From: Gemmatimonadota bacterium
Lineage (GTDB): Bacteria; JBHIER01; G020348925
DNA length: 58,025 nucleotides
Assembly (NCBI GenBank): GCA_020348925.1
Contig: CP070758.1
Coordinates: forward strand, 4,038,558-4,096,582
Direction of reading: 5' to 3'
The notes below the pieces were generated by a model. It was not told where the DNA came from and made no database searches. It saw only the letters and a program-made list of their open reading frames with translations. Shown piece after piece: positions 42,747 to 51,544 of this stretch. Within the stretch, counting starts at the first letter, position 1. Every line of letters starts with the position of its first letter. A program made the position numbers and the translations under genes.

Positions 42747-43235
42747 TTATGAGCCCTGTCTTTCCTGACCCGTTTGGAGAGAGTTATGAACATGGACAAT
42801 GAGCCATTTCTTGCCCCGCTTTTCCAGTACAATTGTGGTCCGATAATCCATTTCGACCGTCTGAGTCCCGATCGTCCCGCGGACGTGATTGAGCGAGGAG
42901 ACCCAGGCAGCTTTGCCACCTTTTGATATCTTGGTCACTTGATCCGCCGGGTGCGTCTGCAGCCCTTCTACAGAATCCATCTGTCTCTGAAACATTCCCT
43001 GAACAGCCTCCCATCCCACAAGGCGTTCCTCCACTCCTATTCCGAAAACGACAAGATCAACGTCCTGGGCAAAAAGCGCTGAGAGAGCGGTCATGTCCTC
43101 CTTCTGCTGGGCAATGTAATAGCGATCGAGAACGACCTTAATTTCCGAAATATGGGTCAGAGGATCGATAGTATTGGAACAATTCACCACCATTGCTCCA
43201 ATCAGTAGAGCCACGAAACAAACAGAACGAACCAT
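42747..43235 (-). CDS. SnoaL/DUF4440-like lipoprotein
   Basis: This 162-residue protein starts with a probable lipoprotein signal ('CFVALLIGAMVVNC'; Asn before the Cys is unusual). The NTF2-like/SnoaL fold follows: 'VLDRYYIAQQKEDMTALSAL', 'FAQDVDLVVFGIG', 'GWEAVQGMFQRQM', 'MDYRTTIVLEKRGKKWLIVH'. Such domains bind small ligands or act as isomerases and hydrolases; the exact role is unknown. AAAGGAGATGACGT precedes the ATG. It lies between the dipeptidase and the hydrolase genes on the minus strand. Confidence 0.8.
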   Translation of the reverse strand: MVRSVCFVALLIGAMVVNCSNTIDPLTHISEIKVVLDRYYIAQQKEDMTALSALFAQDVDLVVFGIGVEERLVGWEAVQGMFQRQMDSVEGLQTHPADQVTKISKGGKAAWVSSLNHVRGTIGTQTVEMDYRTTIVLEKRGKKWLIVHVHNSLQTGQERQGS

Positions 43236-43283
43236 ACGTCATCTCCTTTCTTGGGTTGGATTCCTTTTCATGTTTGAAGGGAT

Positions 43284-44468
43284 CTAACCACACACTTTTT
43301 TAAACACACGTAAAAAATTCCCTCCGAGGATGCGCTGTATATCTTCCTCCGAATACTCGCGTTCGAGCAATTTCTTTGTTATGGCGGGCACTTTACTGCA
43401 ATCCTCCAATCCTTTTGGTAAGCTGGTTGTCCCATCAAAATCAGAACCCAAAGCCACATACTCAGAACCAACAAGCTTGACTATGTAATCAATATGATCG
43501 ACAGCCCGGTCAAGAGGCGGTCTGATCGACTGAAACTCGTTGCCTAATAGAGTATTTTTTTCCTCAACATACCGATCACGGTTCCCCTTGTAGACCTCCC
43601 ATAACGAATCGATTTCAGTCAGGTACTTTGTCTCAAGAATATCATACTTGCGGCCAAAGGTGCTGTCTAAAAAACTGGAACAGAAATTAATGCCGATCAC
43701 ACCTCCGTTCCGGGCTATCGCTCGGATCTGATTATCCGTGAGATTTCGAAAATGAGGACACAGATTATAAACACAAGAATGGGAAGCAATTATGGGATCC
43801 TCGGTAGTCTCGATAATATCCCAGAAGGTGCTTTCGGCAACATGGGAGACATCGATAATCACCCCGATCTCATTCATTGTTTTGATTATTTTCCTTCCGA
43901 AATCGGTTAATCCGCCGTGCTGCGGAGCCGTATCCGCGGCAGCATCAGCCCAATCGAGACTCTTGTTCCAGGTTATGGTCATATATCGTACGCCGCGATC
44001 TCGAAACGTTTTCAGTTTTTCAATACTGTTCTCTATCGCATGGCCACCTTCAATAGCAAGGACTGCCGCAATCTTTCCCGATGCGATGATCGCTTCGGCC
44101 TGAGTCCCGGTCCTGGCCACGGCTATCGATTCAGAATTGATTTCGAACTGATCGGACAGGACGTCTATCATTCTATGAATCTTCAAAGCAGAGCTTTCAG
44201 GCGGTACATGCTGGGGATGCACCCAGCAACAAAAAGCCTGTAAATCAATGCCTCCTTCTTTCATGCGGGGAACGTCTATATGTCCCCCCTGCCCTCTCAC
44301 CCCGAGGGGAACACCCTGAATGAGTCGCAGAACTGTGTCGCAGTGAAGATCACAGACGACAGCGCTCTTATGGAGAACTTGGTATTCAAAATTTTCTGAA
44401 ATCGTTGCGACGCAAAAAAAGAGCTCAAAAACAGGGATTAAAAACAGGAGTAAGAGACGCTGTAGCAT
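43284..44468 (-). CDS. Membrane dipeptidase (peptidase M19)
   Basis: This zinc-dependent dipeptidase of the renal-dipeptidase family has 394 residues. Metal-binding and active-site segments are visible: 'VVCDLHCDTVLRL' (His42, Asp44), 'AVLAIEGGHAIE' (bridging Glu), 'GVIIDVSHVAE', 'PIIASHSCVYNL' and 'YVALGSDFDGTTSLP'. An N-terminal hydrophobic stretch ('LLLLFLIPVFELFFCVA') suggests export to the periplasm or membrane anchoring. Likely substrates are dipeptides from peptidoglycan or diet. The ATG start lies just downstream of the terminator at 44491-44536, so the gene has its own transcription start and may lead the minus-strand trio. Confidence 0.92.
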   Translation of the reverse strand: MLQRLLLLFLIPVFELFFCVATISENFEYQVLHKSAVVCDLHCDTVLRLIQGVPLGVRGQGGHIDVPRMKEGGIDLQAFCCWVHPQHVPPESSALKIHRMIDVLSDQFEINSESIAVARTGTQAEAIIASGKIAAVLAIEGGHAIENSIEKLKTFRDRGVRYMTITWNKSLDWADAAADTAPQHGGLTDFGRKIIKTMNEIGVIIDVSHVAESTFWDIIETTEDPIIASHSCVYNLCPHFRNLTDNQIRAIARNGGVIGINFCSSFLDSTFGRKYDILETKYLTEIDSLWEVYKGNRDRYVEEKNTLLGNEFQSIRPPLDRAVDHIDYIVKLVGSEYVALGSDFDGTTSLPKGLEDCSKVPAITKKLLEREYSEEDIQRILGGNFLRVFKKVCG

Positions 44469-44490
44469 AGTTTTTTCTGTAAGCTTTTGA

Positions 44491-44536
44491 AAACAAAAAG
44501 GTTCCTAACCGAAATCCCAGGGTCGGGAACCTTCCA
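44491..44536 (-). terminator. Rho-independent terminator after the small membrane protein gene
   Basis: On the minus strand AAGGTTCC (complement of 44526-44533) pairs with GGAACCTT (complement of 44498-44505), with a partly paired inner GACC/GGTT step. The tract TTTTTGTTTT follows. Confidence 0.75.
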
Positions 44537-44562
44537 TCTTTTCCTCTGAAAACCTCAAACGA

Positions 44563-44751
44563 TCAGATTTCCTCCTCACCTTTTCTGATGAGAGTCAAAG
44601 CGCCCCAGGCGATTGCCACCCAGACGATGGTCCCCAGGTAAAACTTACCGATCAGTGTTGGAACGCCACCGTAGTAGTATGCGATTCCGGCAGGAACAAA
44701 AGAGAGAATTAAAAGGATGAGATAACCCAAAATACGTTTTACGATTCCCAT
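44563..44751 (-). CDS. Small two-helix membrane protein
   Basis: This 62-residue protein has two transmembrane helices ('ILGYLILLILSFVPAGIAYY' and 'FYLGTIVWVAIAWGALTLI') and an acidic tail 'RKGEEEI'. It is supported by a GAGGAG ribosome-binding site and by a terminator directly after it. I do not recognise the family. It stands alone, divergent from the promoter at 44914. Confidence 0.65.
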   Translation of the reverse strand: MGIVKRILGYLILLILSFVPAGIAYYYGGVPTLIGKFYLGTIVWVAIAWGALTLIRKGEEEI

Positions 44752-44913
44752 ATCTGCATAACTCCTCTACCGCAAAGTTGAACCAACTGTCTCCATATAA
44801 TCGGCGGTCATCAAATAAGATATTCTAAGACGTGCACAGTATACAACAAAAATGTGCCATTGTCAAAGGAAAAATGGACCTTTTTGTAAAATTTTTCTAT
44901 ACTCACTTTTTGT

Positions 44914-44942
44914 TTGACAACGGAAAGGGAACATACTATATT
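44914..44942 (+). promoter_or_regulatory. Strong sigma70-type promoter upstream of ecfT
   Basis: TTGACA (44914-44919), a 17-nt spacer and TATATT (44937-44942). Transcription would start near 44949, leaving a leader of about 200 nt before ecfT. Confidence 0.7.
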
Positions 44943-44948
44943 CAATGG

Positions 44949-45151
44949 GACTTACTGCCACTAAGATGTTATGGTATTCCTGAGATCCATTGAAGTGGGG
45001 TTTTGTGGCTCCGACGCTTCACCTCAACTGGAAGGCACAAGTCTCGCGAAGTCGGGGCGTTGGAATTACAGGCCGTCATACATGAGTTTTTACATGTTAA
45101 ATCATTAATAAACAAAATTTTGTAAAATTAACGTTTTTGAAGAATTGAACG
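44949..45151 (+). other. Long 5' leader of ecfT, possibly a structured RNA
   Basis: There is no open frame of note. The segment contains possible helices: TTGAAGTG near 44990 with CACCTCAA near 45028 (one mismatch), and CTCCGAC near 45010 with GTCGGGG near 45052. An AT-rich stretch then leads to the start codon. It matches no riboswitch motif I know. Possibilities are a novel regulatory leader, a separate small RNA, or an ordinary untranslated region. Confidence 0.3.
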
Positions 45152-45952
45152 ATGTTTTCTTTCAATGACATCACAATAGGCCAATACAGAGACACGCGAT
45201 CGATTGTTCATCGACTCGATCCTCGAACCAAATTTTTTATTTTGATTTTTCTCATGATCCCCATCCTGTGCACACAAACGCTCTATTCCCTGACAATAGT
45301 ATCACTCATATGTATGTTGGCGATTCTTTTTGCGAAACTTCCGGCAACAATGATACTGAGAAACCTGCGCCCATTTTTGTGGCTTTTCGGAATCACATGT
45401 GTCCTTCATCTCTTCCTTACTGCGGGCACATCGATACCCCCATTTCCGGTGAAGGGAGTCAATATCACCTTTGAAGGATTGGAAAGAGGTCTTTTCTTTT
45501 CGTTCCGGTTGGCCATTTTTATTGTAGCCGCGGCTCTCTTTTCTCTAACCACTTCTCCAACAGAACTCACTGACAGTGTTGAACATACGTTAAAACCATT
45601 ACGACGGTTCGGACTGCCTGCCCACGAACTGGCCATGATTATGAACATAGCCTTACGGTTCATTCCAACAATTATCGAGGAAGCTGACAGACTGCGAAAA
45701 GCGCAATTGGCCAGAGGTGCCCATTTCTGCGGCGGTTTGATTCGACGAATAAAAGCACTTATCCCGCTGACCGTCCCTCTGTTTCTCTCCGCTTTTCGCC
45801 GGGCCGATGAATTGGCGATAGCAATGGAAGCTCGCTGCTACCGAGGGGGGATAGGTCGTACTCATTTTCAAGTCCGTACGTTAAGTATAAAAGATTATCT
45901 GACAATCTTTTTTATAGGTATCCTGTGCAGTAGTGCCTTTGTGATTCATTGA
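45152..45952 (+). CDS. ecfT: Energy-coupling factor transporter transmembrane protein EcfT
   Basis: EcfT is the membrane coupling subunit of ECF-type vitamin or metal-ion importers. It links ATPase subunits (EcfA) to a substrate-binding S component. The 266-residue protein has several membrane helices and both cytoplasmic coupling motifs: 'RKAQLARGAHFCGG' (Ala-Arg-Gly) and 'AIAMEARCYRGGIGRT' (Ala-Arg-x-x-x-Gly-Gly). The order ecfT-truA is found in many bacteria, but here no EcfA or S-component gene is adjacent, so partners must be elsewhere. The leader is long and has its own promoter. Confidence 0.92.
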   Translation: MFSFNDITIGQYRDTRSIVHRLDPRTKFFILIFLMIPILCTQTLYSLTIVSLICMLAILFAKLPATMILRNLRPFLWLFGITCVLHLFLTAGTSIPPFPVKGVNITFEGLERGLFFSFRLAIFIVAAALFSLTTSPTELTDSVEHTLKPLRRFGLPAHELAMIMNIALRFIPTIIEEADRLRKAQLARGAHFCGGLIRRIKALIPLTVPLFLSAFRRADELAIAMEARCYRGGIGRTHFQVRTLSIKDYLTIFFIGILCSSAFVIH

Positions 45953-45987
45953 GGGAAATGAGAAACCTTCAATGAAAATGAGGTCGT

Positions 45988-46716
45988 ATGAGAACAATAA
46001 AATTACTCATTGAATATGATGGAACCGATTTTTTTGGCTGGCAAGTCCAGGCGGAGAAGCGGACAATTCAAGGAGAACTGGAAACTGCCCTGCGGACTTT
46101 AGTCAACAGAGACGTCAATCTTATAGGCGCGGGTCGAACCGATACCGGAGTCCATGCCTTGGGCCAAGTTGCCCATTTTAAGACGGATTCTGAACTCGAC
46201 GTCCTAACGATGTGCCGTGGGCTGAATAGCCTCCTTCCAGAAGATATTGTTGTTCATGATGTTCAAGAGGTACCGTCAGATTTTCACGCTCGCTTCGCTG
46301 CCAAATCCAGACGATACCAATATCGTATCTCTCGAGGGAGAAAGGCCCTCGGTCGGCAATTCAGCTGGTATCTCAACTATCAATTAAACGTTTCAACAAT
46401 GGCACAGGCCGCGGAGCTGCTTCGAGGAAAACATGATTTTCGTTCCTTCTGCTCAGCGGATACGGAAACAAGGGATTACACATGCACTCTGTTCAACATC
46501 AAATGGGCCTCGGAGAATAATACTCTGACTCTCGAAGTCGAGGCTGACCGGTTTCTGCAACACATGGTTCGGACCATTGTGGGAACATTGATTGAGATCG
46601 GACGGGGTCGGAAGGATCCCTCGGATGTGAACACAATTTTGCAGGCACAGGACAGACGGAAGGCCGGGCCGACTGCCCCGGCTCAAGGCCTCTGTCTCAT
46701 GGAGGTAACATATTGA
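45988..46716 (+). CDS. truA: tRNA pseudouridine(38-40) synthase TruA
   Basis: TruA converts uridines 38-40 in the anticodon arm of tRNAs to pseudouridine. The 242-residue protein has 'LLIEYDGTDFFGWQVQ', the catalytic-Asp motif 'GAGRTDTGVHALGQVAHF', 'RRYQYRI' and 'FLQHMVRTIVGTLIEIGRG'. Length is normal. It starts 36 nt after ecfT with GAGG upstream, in the same transcript. Confidence 0.96.
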   Translation: MRTIKLLIEYDGTDFFGWQVQAEKRTIQGELETALRTLVNRDVNLIGAGRTDTGVHALGQVAHFKTDSELDVLTMCRGLNSLLPEDIVVHDVQEVPSDFHARFAAKSRRYQYRISRGRKALGRQFSWYLNYQLNVSTMAQAAELLRGKHDFRSFCSADTETRDYTCTLFNIKWASENNTLTLEVEADRFLQHMVRTIVGTLIEIGRGRKDPSDVNTILQAQDRRKAGPTAPAQGLCLMEVTY

Positions 46717-46776
46717 AAAAACTCAGAAAAATCCAAACTCTCACTCAGAGCGGCCGTCTCCAAAGGAGGAAAATAG

Positions 46777-47430
46777 ATGAAAATCTTCATTGACACAGCA
46801 AATGTTTCTGAAATTCGCGAAGCCGTAAGCTTGGGTATCATCGACGGTGTCACGACAAATCCGACTCTGTTGTCCAAAGAGAAGGGAACGTTTCGTGAAA
46901 TACTGATCGAGATCTGCTCTCTCGTTGACGGGCCCATCAGCGCCGAGGTCGTCAGTGAGCAATCCGAGGGAATGGTTGAAGAAGCCAGAGAATTGGCAAA
47001 AATCGGAAAGAACATCACAATAAAAGTCCCCATGAGTACCGAAGGAATGAAGGCCGTCACAATCCTCAGCCAGGAGTCCATATGGACCAATATGACCCTC
47101 GTTTTTTCACCGAGCCAGGCCATTCTCGCCGCCAAAGCAGGGGCACGCTTTATCAGCCCCTTCGTCGGCCGCGTCGACGACATGAGTCACTTCGGCATGG
47201 ATTCCGTCCGCCAAATAGTGACCATCTATGAAAATTACGGATTTGATACCGAAATCATCGTGGCCAGTATCAGACATCCGCTTCATGTGGTGGAAGCAGC
47301 TCTTGCAGGGGCCCACATCGCAACCGTTCCCTTCAAGGTAATTCAACAGTTAGTGAAACATCCTTTAACTGATATCGGAATAAAACGTTTTCAGGAAGAC
47401 TGGGAAAAAGTAACAAAAAAAACCTCGTAA
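46777..47430 (+). CDS. fsa: Fructose-6-phosphate aldolase / transaldolase-like protein
   Basis: This 217-residue TIM-barrel protein belongs to the short transaldolase (TalC/MipB/FSA) group. '[13 protein letters not shown]' and '[12 protein letters not shown]' are at the N terminus, the Schiff-base Lys83 is in '[16 protein letters not shown]', and '[10 protein letters not shown]' and '[12 protein letters not shown]' follow. Such enzymes either transfer dihydroxyacetone units (transaldolase) or cleave fructose 6-phosphate; sequence alone does not decide. AAAGGAGG precedes the ATG. The htrA gene follows after 8 nt. Confidence 0.93.
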   Translation: MKIFIDTANVSEIREAVSLGIIDGVTTNPTLLSKEKGTFREILIEICSLVDGPISAEVVSEQSEGMVEEARELAKIGKNITIKVPMSTEGMKAVTILSQESIWTNMTLVFSPSQAILAAKAGARFISPFVGRVDDMSHFGMDSVRQIVTIYENYGFDTEIIVASIRHPLHVVEAALAGAHIATVPFKVIQQLVKHPLTDIGIKRFQEDWEKVTKKTS

Positions 47431-47438
47431 TCGAAACA

Positions 47439-48692
47439 ATGGAACAGAAGTCACATACACGATCATCAAGATTCAGAGTCCTCGTCTTCGGAATCATGGT
47501 CGTCCTGGCAATAATTCTCATCGGTCTGAATACTGTCGGACGTAAGCACGATACGGCACCGTCAAACCTTCGTTCAACCGGAGTGCCTCAAACCGTTCAC
47601 CTCGACTCCACTCATGTCAGGAAACCTTACCAAAGTGAAACCTTGCAATCGAATCAGGACGAGATTACGACGTCACGTCGGAATGCCATTGTCCGTGCTG
47701 TCGAAAAAGTGGAGCCGGCCGTCGTGAGCATTACGGTGACCCAGATCATTCGAACAAGGTTGTTTCCGTCCATTTTTGACGATCCTTTTCTGAGACATTT
47801 CTTCCCCGAATTCCGCAGGGAATATCAAAGAAAAGTGTACGGCATTGGATCGGGCTTTATCATCAGTGAGGATGGCTATGTCTTGACCAACGAACATGTG
47901 ATCAGTAGCGCTCAGGAGATCGTGGTCACCCTTACAGACGGGACGCAATCAAAGGGGAAAGTCGTCGGCTCTGATTCGCGGCTCGACGTCGCCTTACTCA
48001 AGATCGACGAAAGAAACCTCCCATATGTGACTCTCGGCTGCTCCGATGATCTCATTATTGGCGAATGGGCCATTGCGATTGGCAATCCCTTCGGATTCGT
48101 CTTGGACAAATCGAAACCGACCGTAACGATTGGCGTTGTCAGCGCCTTCCACAGGGATTTCGAATCTCATCCCGGAGAGAGAGTCTATAAAGACATGATA
48201 CAGACCGATGCCGCCATCAATCAGGGGAACAGCGGTGGTCCCCTGGTCAACTCAAACGGTGAGGTCATTGGAATCAATACGTTCATCTTCACCGGCGGAC
48301 AATATTCTGAGGGATCCATCGGGATCGGATTTGCCATTCCTATCAACAGAGCAAAAAAGGTTGCCGATGAGCTGCTCCAGTACGGCCGTATCAGAGATTT
48401 CTGGACCGGAATCTCCATTCAGAATATCGACTGGCTCATCGCTCAGAGCCTCGACTTACAATCAACGAATGGGGCCATCATCTCTCAAATAGAATCCGAC
48501 AGTCCTGGCGAGCTCGCCGGGCTTCAAATCGGCGACATTATTCTCAAAGTGAATACAAAAATCGTGCAAGATACCGATGACGTTATCGACGCATTCGCGG
48601 AGGGACAGGTTGGGGACATCTATAACTTGACTATTCAGCGACGGGGAAAAGAGATGAGCATCCCCCTCAAGTTGGAAGAGGTGACGCCATAA
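47439..48692 (+). CDS. HtrA/DegP-like periplasmic serine protease
   Basis: This 417-residue envelope quality-control protease has an N-terminal transmembrane anchor ('VLVFGIMVVLAIILIGL', about 14-30). A trypsin-like domain follows with the triad His153 ('YVLTNEHVI'), Asp183 ('SRLDVALLKI') and Ser265 ('INQGNSGGPLV'). One PDZ domain lies near the C terminus (about 325-415: 'GAIISQIESDSPGELAGLQI', 'GDIILKVN'). One PDZ and a membrane anchor resemble DegS or the Gram-positive HtrA more than two-PDZ DegP. It is closely linked to fsa, and purB follows after 63 nt. Confidence 0.93.
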   Translation: MEQKSHTRSSRFRVLVFGIMVVLAIILIGLNTVGRKHDTAPSNLRSTGVPQTVHLDSTHVRKPYQSETLQSNQDEITTSRRNAIVRAVEKVEPAVVSITVTQIIRTRLFPSIFDDPFLRHFFPEFRREYQRKVYGIGSGFIISEDGYVLTNEHVISSAQEIVVTLTDGTQSKGKVVGSDSRLDVALLKIDERNLPYVTLGCSDDLIIGEWAIAIGNPFGFVLDKSKPTVTIGVVSAFHRDFESHPGERVYKDMIQTDAAINQGNSGGPLVNSNGEVIGINTFIFTGGQYSEGSIGIGFAIPINRAKKVADELLQYGRIRDFWTGISIQNIDWLIAQSLDLQSTNGAIISQIESDSPGELAGLQIGDIILKVNTKIVQDTDDVIDAFAEGQVGDIYNLTIQRRGKEMSIPLKLEEVTP

Positions 48693-48755
48693 AGACAGCA
48701 GGACGACAGTATCATTCTTTCTGCAACGGAATTCATTCTTCAAGGAGTAGCAGGA

Positions 48756-50054
48756 GTGATTGAGCGTTACACACTCCCTCGCATGGGAGCTGTTTGGACG
48801 GCCGAAAACAGATTTCAAAAGTGGCTCGACATCGAGATTTTGGCCTGTGAGGCCCATGCAGAACTGGGAATCGTACCGAAGGAGATGGCGCAGGCCATAC
48901 GGCAAAAAGCCACCTTCAAGGTAGAGCGCATCAACGAGCTTGAGGAGAAAAAGACAAAACATGATGTGATTGCTTTTTTAACAAATGTTGCCGAAAGTTT
49001 AGGGGATGAATCCCGCTACCTCCATCTTGGCATGACCTCCTACGATGTGGTGGACAACGCTCTTGTGCTTCAAATTCGAGAGGCCTGTGATATTCTCCTT
49101 GAGGATCTCGCGGGGTTGAAAGAAGTTCTCAAGACAAAGGCGTTGGAACATAGGAAAACAGTCATGATGGGCCGTACCCACGGCGTTCATGCCGAACCCA
49201 TCACCTTTGGTCTCAAAATGGCATTGTGGTTCGACGAAACAAAACGAAACATCGAAAGGCTCAAGCAGGCCCGGGCGACCATTGCCTATGGCAAGATTTC
49301 CGGGGCTGTAGGGACCATGGCCCAAATTGATCCCTTTGTTGAAGAGTACGTCTGCCGTAAATTGGGATTGAACCCTGCGCCGGTCTCCTCCCAAATCCTG
49401 CAGCGAGATCGTCATGCTCAATACATGACGACCCTGGCCATCATCGCCAGTTCTCTGGAGAAGTTCGCCACCGAGATTCGCAATCTCCAGCGCACCGAAA
49501 TACGTGAAGTCGAAGAACCTTTCGCCAAAGGTCAGAAAGGATCTTCGGCAATGCCACACAAACGAAATCCCATCCTGTGCGAACGAATTTCGGGTTTGGC
49601 CCGGGTCATTCGCAGCAACGCCTTTGTCTCTTTGGAAAATGTGGCTCTGTGGCACGAGCGCGATCTTACCAACTCGGCAACGGAGCGGGTTGTTATCCCC
49701 GATAGTTCCATCCTCCTCAACTATGTTATCACGAAATTTACACATGTCATGAAAAATTTAACTGTGTATCCTGAGCGAATGCGACACAATATCGAAGCAA
49801 CAGGAGGTATTATTTTTTCCCAATCTATCCTGATCGAGCTGGTGAAGAAAGGTTTGACGAGAGAAGAGGCCTACGCGCTCGTCCAAGAGAATGCCATGAC
49901 ATCTTGGCAGCAGACCTCAAACTTTTTAGAGCTCCTCCTCGGGGACGAAAAAATTCGATCCTATTTATCCGAAGACGAGATTCGGGCCTGTTTCAATCTC
50001 GATCACCATCTTAAAAATATCGATTATCTTTTCAAACGTACTGGATTAGGATAA
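48756..50054 (+). CDS. purB: Adenylosuccinate lyase
   Basis: PurB cleaves SAICAR to AICAR plus fumarate and adenylosuccinate to AMP plus fumarate in purine synthesis. The 432-residue protein starts at GTG 48756 with AAGGAG upstream. It contains 'KHDVIAFLTNVAE', 'RYLHLGMTSYDVVDNAL', 'MMGRTHGVHAEPITFGLKMA', the signature 'KGSSAMPHKRNPILCE' and 'SSILLNYV'. Length and motifs are typical. It is followed after 26 nt by a PurC-like gene, a functionally expected neighbour. Confidence 0.96.
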   Translation: MIERYTLPRMGAVWTAENRFQKWLDIEILACEAHAELGIVPKEMAQAIRQKATFKVERINELEEKKTKHDVIAFLTNVAESLGDESRYLHLGMTSYDVVDNALVLQIREACDILLEDLAGLKEVLKTKALEHRKTVMMGRTHGVHAEPITFGLKMALWFDETKRNIERLKQARATIAYGKISGAVGTMAQIDPFVEEYVCRKLGLNPAPVSSQILQRDRHAQYMTTLAIIASSLEKFATEIRNLQRTEIREVEEPFAKGQKGSSAMPHKRNPILCERISGLARVIRSNAFVSLENVALWHERDLTNSATERVVIPDSSILLNYVITKFTHVMKNLTVYPERMRHNIEATGGIIFSQSILIELVKKGLTREEAYALVQENAMTSWQQTSNFLELLLGDEKIRSYLSEDEIRACFNLDHHLKNIDYLFKRTGLG

Positions 50055-50080
50055 GAAGAATTACCGAAAGGAGGCACTTT

Positions 50081-50779
50081 GTGGACAAAAAGGAGTTAAT
50101 CTGTGAGGGACAATCGAAGAAAGTCTATGCCACCTCAGATCCAAGCATGTGCATCCTCGAATTTCTCGATAAGATCCCTGCCGGGAAAAAAAAGAAAACG
50201 GTGAAGAAAAGGGCAACGAGCAGCACCCAGATCTCTGCACGGCTCTTTCTCTATCTCAAAAGTTTTCGAGTTTTAAACCATTTCTTTAAAACTCTCAATG
50301 ACAAAGAAATGTTGGTGAAAAAGCTGGACATGTTTCCTTTCCGGGTCGTGGTTCGAAACATAGCCACTCCCGATTTTGCGAAAAGATACGGCTTCGAAAA
50401 GAACAGTCCCTTGACACCACCGATTTTCGAATTTTACCCGAAAGCGTCGGATCTCAAAGAAGTGGCTATGAACGATTCCCATGTTTCCGCTCATGGTTTG
50501 GCCACGCAAGAGGAACTCAGACGGATAAAAGCGATTTCGACCCGTATCAACGCAGTCTTGGTCCCCTTCTTTCTTCGCCGGAAGCTCCGCTTGATCGAGT
50601 ATTACCTTGAATTTGGGAAAGCCGAGGATAAGATTGTGCTTGGTGACGAGATCTCTCCCGATACAATCGTCTTATGGGACATCACAGACGATCCTGAGGC
50701 GAAAAAAGACATATTCAGTATCTTTTCGAAAACTCCTGAGAAAGGGTACACTGAAATTTTAAAGAGAGTTACCCAATAG
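50081..50779 (+). CDS. PurC-like (SAICAR synthetase family) protein with altered active-site residues
   Basis: This 232-residue protein follows the SAICAR synthetase fold along its whole length: 'EGQSKKVYAT', 'MLVKKLDMFPFRVVVRN', 'PPIFEFYPKASDL', 'YYLEFGKAEDKIVLGDEISP' and 'DTIVLWD'. Several normally conserved positions differ. GKAK reads GQSK, the VVRNxxAGSxxKR loop reads VVRNIATPDFAKR, LVDFKLEFG reads LIEYYLEFG (Lys lost), and SPDxxRLWD reads SPDTIVLWD (Arg lost). Its place directly after purB suggests a purine role, but it may be a paralogue with another substrate. The start is GTG with AAAGGAGG upstream. Confidence 0.85.
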   Translation: MDKKELICEGQSKKVYATSDPSMCILEFLDKIPAGKKKKTVKKRATSSTQISARLFLYLKSFRVLNHFFKTLNDKEMLVKKLDMFPFRVVVRNIATPDFAKRYGFEKNSPLTPPIFEFYPKASDLKEVAMNDSHVSAHGLATQEELRRIKAISTRINAVLVPFFLRRKLRLIEYYLEFGKAEDKIVLGDEISPDTIVLWDITDDPEAKKDIFSIFSKTPEKGYTEILKRVTQ

Positions 50780-50902
50780 AAGCTCACTGGAACTTTGGAA
50801 AAAGTCACTCAATGGAATCTCACTGTGATTTTGGGAACATAGCCTGCGAAAGGTTTACGTGGCCTTGGGAAAAAAGTCACAGAGGAGATGTGAGATCGAG
50901 CA

Positions 50903-51544
50903 ATGGCCAATAATCGTTCCGTATTAACAATGATCCTCGTTGGTTTGGCGATCCTTTTGTTCGTTCTCACTATGCTTACTCGTCATCTTGTTCTGTTGTG
51001 CATTTTTTCACTGTATATTGGTGTTTTACTCTTCGTTCGATGGTCTCTTCGAGACCCGGAGCGAACCATTCCCCGCGGAAGCGGTCTTATCCTTTCGGCT
51101 GCAGACGGACGTGTGTGCTCTCTGGAACGGGTGAACGAACACCTCTTTCTGGGAGGAAATGGAATTGCCGTGGGGGTCTATCTGTCCCTCCTCGACGTCC
51201 ATATCAACCGAAACTCCGCGTCAGGGGTTGTTGCATTTCTTTCGCATAAACCGGGGAAATTCTTACCGGCTTTTCGAAAGAAATCCTCTGAATACAATGA
51301 ACAACAGATCATCGGTATCGAAAGTGATCGCGGTCGAATACTCATTAAACAAATTGCTGGTTCTTTTGCCAGACGCATTGTCTGCCGCCTGTGCCTGGGA
51401 GATATTGTACAGGCCGGAGAGCGTTTTGGTATGATTACTTTCGGTTCAAGAGTAGAACACTTCCTCCCAGTCGACACAGAGATCAAAGTGAAGATCGGTG
51501 ATAGAGTGAGAGCTGGTGAAAGTATCATCGGGGTGTTGTCATGA
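50903..51544 (+). CDS. psd: Phosphatidylserine decarboxylase (short, archaeal-type proenzyme)
   Basis: Psd converts phosphatidylserine to phosphatidylethanolamine at the membrane. The 213-residue form has one or two N-terminal membrane helices ('ILVGLAILLFVLTML', 'LVLLCIFSLYIGVLLFV'). Also present are 'RDPERTIPRGSGLILSAADG', 'YLSLLDVHINRNSASGVV' and the self-cleavage region 'GMITFGSRVEHFLP', where the Gly-Ser bond would yield the pyruvoyl group. Length fits the short Psd class. Its TGA overlaps the pssA ATG by 4 nt, coupling the two consecutive pathway steps. Confidence 0.93.
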   Translation: MANNRSVLTMILVGLAILLFVLTMLTRHLVLLCIFSLYIGVLLFVRWSLRDPERTIPRGSGLILSAADGRVCSLERVNEHLFLGGNGIAVGVYLSLLDVHINRNSASGVVAFLSHKPGKFLPAFRKKSSEYNEQQIIGIESDRGRILIKQIAGSFARRIVCRLCLGDIVQAGERFGMITFGSRVEHFLPVDTEIKVKIGDRVRAGESIIGVLS

